Positions 60,623 to 64,000 of a DNA stretch of 64,000 nt are shown piece after piece; the first letter of the stretch is position 1; every line of letters begins with the position of its first letter. The position numbers and the translations under genes are program-made. This stretch comes from Mayamaea pseudoterrestris (lineage: Eukaryota > Bacillariophyta > Bacillariophyceae > Sellaphorales > Sellaphoraceae): positions 124,001-188,000 of the forward strand of contig BROI01000021.1 in the NCBI GenBank assembly GCA_027923505.1, read 5' to 3'. The notes beneath the pieces are model-generated. The model had not been told where the DNA came from. It made no database searches and saw nothing but the letters and a program-made list of their open reading frames with translations.

Positions 60623-61289
60623 GATGGGTTAGATGAAAGTGTAAGAGACTTTGTTGCTAGTGTACCGGCAGTGTTTAAGGCATTGTGCAGTCTCGTTCAA
60701 TTTACCCGTTGACTCGCTCCAAACTTTGGTACAAAGGCTGAAGCCGACGAGATGCACAGCGTGATGAACGCGGCAGAGAATCTCATGATCGATGGATGCA
60801 CTACAGGACTGTATGTACTTGAAAATAAGTACTACTGTAATGAGTTACAAGCCGAGCAGACGGCCGATTGGATGTCAAAATCTTCATGGAGGGTGATCGA
60901 TCGATGGATCCAAGGCAAAGTACGTCACTCAAATGCCGACGTCTGTAGGGACTGGACAAATCACGAATTTGAAAACACGTGGCATGATTTAATTGGTTGT
61001 TTCAAATGTCCGTTTCCATTAATGACTGCAGAAACCGGTAAGATGATCACTATCTTTCAAAGAGTACTAGCTGATCATCTATGTCTCGTATCGTTACTCA
61101 CAACGGCTGAAGTCACATCATGGCATTGGATTCAATGGCGCGCGGGCGCGCCAAGTTCCAATGCATCGAAGCTTGGAACGAGTTGAGCAGGATGCACAAC
61201 AACTCACGGAAGGTTTCTGCCGGCACTGCCCTTGCTATTGCAATCCCATCCATTGTCCCTTACTCACCAAGCAAAAGGTCTCCAGTATC
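60623..61289. promoter_or_regulatory. Divergent region between CbbX and ribonucleotide reductase genes
   Basis: About 670 bp. The R1 reading frame is open upstream to ATG 61161 ([13 protein letters not shown]), so a 43-residue N-terminal extension is possible. Family comparison nevertheless favours 61290. A frame at 60752-61186 shows no recognisable motif. No repeats. Confidence 0.4.
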
Positions 61290-63873
61290 ATGACCATGTA
61301 TGTCATGAAACGCGATGGCAAGCGCGAGTCTGTCCATTTTGACAAGATCACCAGTCGCATTTCCAAGCTTTGCAATGGACTCGACAGCAAGGTACGGAAG
61401 ATGCATGAATCAGACGCTTACAATCGCACATATTATTCATTGTCAGCTAATCCTTCTATTCACGTTTATATTCTATATTAGCACGTCGATCCGGTGATTG
61501 TTTCGCAAAAGGTCATTCAAGGCGTCTACCCTGGAGTGACGACGAGTCAACTTGATGAACTTGCCGCCGAGATTGCTGCTACCATGGCTACTCAGCATCC
61601 AGACTATAGCATTCTCGCTGCTCGCATCTCGGTTTCAAACCTTCACAAGATGACAACTGACAAGTTTTCGGAGCTCGTCGAGCTGTTTTATCACTATAAG
61701 CACCCCAAAACGAATGAGCAAGCTCCACTCGTTTCGGAGGAAGTCTATCAGATCGTTCAAAAGCACAAGGAACGACTCGACAAGGCCGTCGTACATGCTC
61801 GCGACTTTGAATATGACTTTTTCGGTTTCAAGACGCTTGAAAAGTCATACTTGCTCAAGATACATGGCAAGATTGCGGAACGTCCGCAGCTCATGCTCAT
61901 GCGCGTCGCCTGCGGCATTCATGGAGATGACATTGAAAGCATCATTGAAACATACCATTTGCTTTCGCAGCGTTTCTTTACGCATGCGACGCCAACCTTG
62001 TTCAACGCTGGAACGCCCATGCCGCAAATGTCCTCGTGCTTCTTGCTCACCATGAAGGATGACTCGATTGACGGCATTTACGATACGCTCAAGAATTGCG
62101 CGATTATTTCAAAGTACGCTGGAGGCATCGGACTTGCGATTCACAATATTCGCGGAAGCAAGTCCTACATTCGCGGCACCAACGGAACATCCAATGGAAT
62201 TGTTCCCATGCTTCGCGTCTTCAACAATACGGCTCGCTATGTTGATCAAGGAGGCGGCAAGCGCAAGGGAAGCATCGCCATTTACTTGGAACCCTGGCAT
62301 TCGGATATCTATGACTTCCTTGACTTGCGCAAGAACCACGGAAACGAGTCGGACCGGGCCCGCGACTTGTTTTATGCCTTGTGGATGCCTGACTTGTTCA
62401 TGGAGCGCGTCAAGAGCAATGGCACGTGGAGCTTGATGTGCCCAAACGAATGTCCGGGACTGTCGGATGTTTGGGGCGACGAGTTTGTTGCGCTCTACAC
62501 AAAGTACGAGCAGGAAGGCAAGGCTCGCAAGACAGTCAAGGCGCAGCATTTGTGGTTTGCCATTTTGGATTCGCAAATGGAGACGGGTACGCCGTACATG
62601 CTATACAAGGACCATTGCAACCGCAAATCCAACCAGCAGAATCTCGGAACCATCAAAAGTTCCAACCTTTGCTGTGAAATTGTCGAGTATACGGCCCCGG
62701 ACGAAACGGCTGTTTGCAACTTGGCGAGTATAAGTTTGTCCATGCTAGTCAAGAATGGAGTGTTTGACTTTGGCAAGCTCAAGGAAGTGACGGAAGTTGT
62801 CGTCAAGAACTTGAACAAAATTATCGACCGCAACTTTTATCCAATTGAGGAAGCCAAGCGGTGAGTGCATTGTATTGCGAGTGTTGCTGACAGGTGTGGC
62901 TCGCCATCATAAACACTAACAGCCCATTGCCTTTGCATGCAGATCCAACATGCGCCACCGACCCATTGGCATTGGTGTGCAGGGCCTAGCCGACTGCTTC
63001 CAGATGCTGAAGATTCCCTTTGACTCGCTCACAGCTCGCCAGTTGAACCGCGATATTTTCGAAACCATATACTTTGGGGCTTGCACCGCTAGTATCGATT
63101 TGGCGGCAATTGATGGAGCGTATGAAACGTACGAGGGATGTCCAGCCAGTAAGGGGCAGCTTCAGTTTGACTTGTGGGGCGTCGAGCCGAGCAAGCGCTG
63201 GGACTGGGCTCGTCTTAAGGAAAAGCTGGCTACGCATGGTATGCGCAATTCCTTGTTGGTTGCTCCAATGCCAACGGCTTCAACTGCTCAAATCCTTGGC
63301 AACAATGAAGGCACCGAACCGTTCACGTCCAACATGTACAATCGTCGCGTCCTAGCCGGCGAGTTCACCGTTGTAAATAAGCATTTGCTCCGCGAGTTAA
63401 CGGCTGCTGGAATTTGGAACGAAAGCGTTCGCAACACGCTCATTGCTCACAACGGATCAGTCCAAAACATTGCGGAAATCCCACAAGGAATTCGCGAGAT
63501 CTACAAGACTGTCTGGGAGATTCCGCAAAAGGCGGTACTAGAAATGGCTGCGGATCGCGCCCCGTTCATTTGCCAGAGCCAGAGTTTGAATATTCACCTT
63601 GCCGAGGTAAGCCACAAAAAGCTCACGTCCATGCACTTTTTTGCCTGGCAGCTTGGTTTAAAGACTGGCATGTACTACCTGCGCACTCGTCCCAAGGCGG
63701 ATGCCATCAAATTCACGGTTGACCAACAGCAACTCAAGTTGACTACGGGCGTGGACGCTGGCAAAATGACAAGAAGCTCCTCGTCTCCGACAAGTGCCAT
63801 GAGTACCTTGACGCATGCGGTCAAGAGTCTGGGCATGGACGAGGAGGAGGAATGCCTCAATTGTGGGGCATGA
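61290..63873 (+). CDS. RNR1: Ribonucleoside-diphosphate reductase large subunit (R1, class Ia)
   Basis: Makes deoxyribonucleotides from ribonucleoside diphosphates together with the small R2 subunit. Exons 61290-61391, 61482-62860 and 62943-63873, with introns of 90 and 82 bp, give 803 aa. The start [20 protein letters not shown] is the usual R1 opening and ATP-cone region ([13 protein letters not shown]). Catalytic marks: PQMSSCFLL (redox Cys), [10 protein letters not shown] with the radical-site Asn-x-Cys-x-Glu, [10 protein letters not shown] (second redox Cys), [20 protein letters not shown] and [20 protein letters not shown]. The C-terminal swinging-arm cysteines are in EEECLNCGA at the very end. 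Splices restore NGLDSKHVDPVI and [20 protein letters not shown]. The identification is firm. Confidence 0.96.
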
Positions 63874-64000
63874 ATGGAATTACAGATAATTGACGAAAAC
63901 TAGCGTCGTTGCTCTTAAGCATTTCAAGATAAGGTATTAAGAAAGTACTACTTATAGTCACGATTATATGTCACCGGGCATGTAGAACCCGCCAGCGAAT

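Noticed and set aside
60752-61186. 144-aa open frame upstream of the RNR1 gene
   Set aside because: Composition is unlike that of neighbouring genes and no domain is visible; it lies in the divergent promoter region.

Overview
The window is nuclear DNA of a photosynthetic, secondary-plastid eukaryote. A photosynthetic stramenopile (diatom-like ochrophyte) fits best. Several predicted proteins begin with a signal peptide followed by an Ala-Phe-type plastid motif (STAFQPF, STAFGLNPF, SSHAFTTS, AQSFGG). One FKBP carries a further twin-arginine lumen signal, and a red-type rubisco activase (CbbX) is present. Introns are few, short (72-157 bp) and GT-AG, often with GTGAGT or GTACGT donors. Genes are dense, and no rRNA, tRNA, CRISPR or intact transposon was recognised. 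The exact genus cannot be told from the sequence.

Layout. 1-2 kb: 5' part of proteasome subunit PSMA4 and a small one-pass membrane protein. 2.6-8.1 kb: a very large, repeat-rich orphan membrane protein whose C-terminal tail carries a PP1 phosphatase docking block. 8.1-9.5 kb: an island of tandem repeats (127-bp, 29-bp, 11-bp and CATCCAC types) plus a strong hairpin, then about 1.1 kb of apparently empty DNA. 10.6-20.6 kb: UTP21/WDR36, a plastid-type protein with two I29-like domains, a mercaptopyruvate sulfurtransferase with an internal triplication, and splicing factor SF3A3. 20.7-36.3 kb: a 2,094-aa PDZ plus PHD protein, an M23 metallopeptidase, mitochondrial stomatin-like SLP2, a C2-domain membrane protein, a thylakoid-lumen FKBP and a plastid-type glyoxylate/succinic semialdehyde reductase. 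36.3-50.4 kb: a sugar-phosphate cyclase, CTR9, a SEC14-GOLD protein, an exocyst SEC6-like protein and TIM21. 50.6-64 kb: an LRR protein, NAXE, a 5'-nucleotidase-like HAD protein, a USP deubiquitinase, CbbX and the ribonucleotide reductase large subunit.

The genes are mostly unrelated housekeeping functions and form no pathway cluster. Orientation nonetheless alternates almost regularly: head-to-head pairs share short promoters, and tail-to-tail pairs end as little as 28-30 bp apart. A TGACGCA/TGCGTCA motif recurs in several of the shared promoters, most strikingly inside a five-copy 52-bp tandem repeat between the 5'-nucleotidase and USP genes.

The strongest candidate for something undescribed is the 2652-8096 gene. 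It is an apparently lineage-specific two-pass membrane protein that combines repeat arrays and a duplicated lumenal domain with a SILK + RVxF + hydrophobic PP1-binding tail, reminiscent of PPP1R15-type PP1 regulators. Other items worth attention are the PDZ/PHD architecture, the eukaryotic M23 peptidase, the presequence-less CbbX, and the cyclase of the EEVS/DDGS kind.
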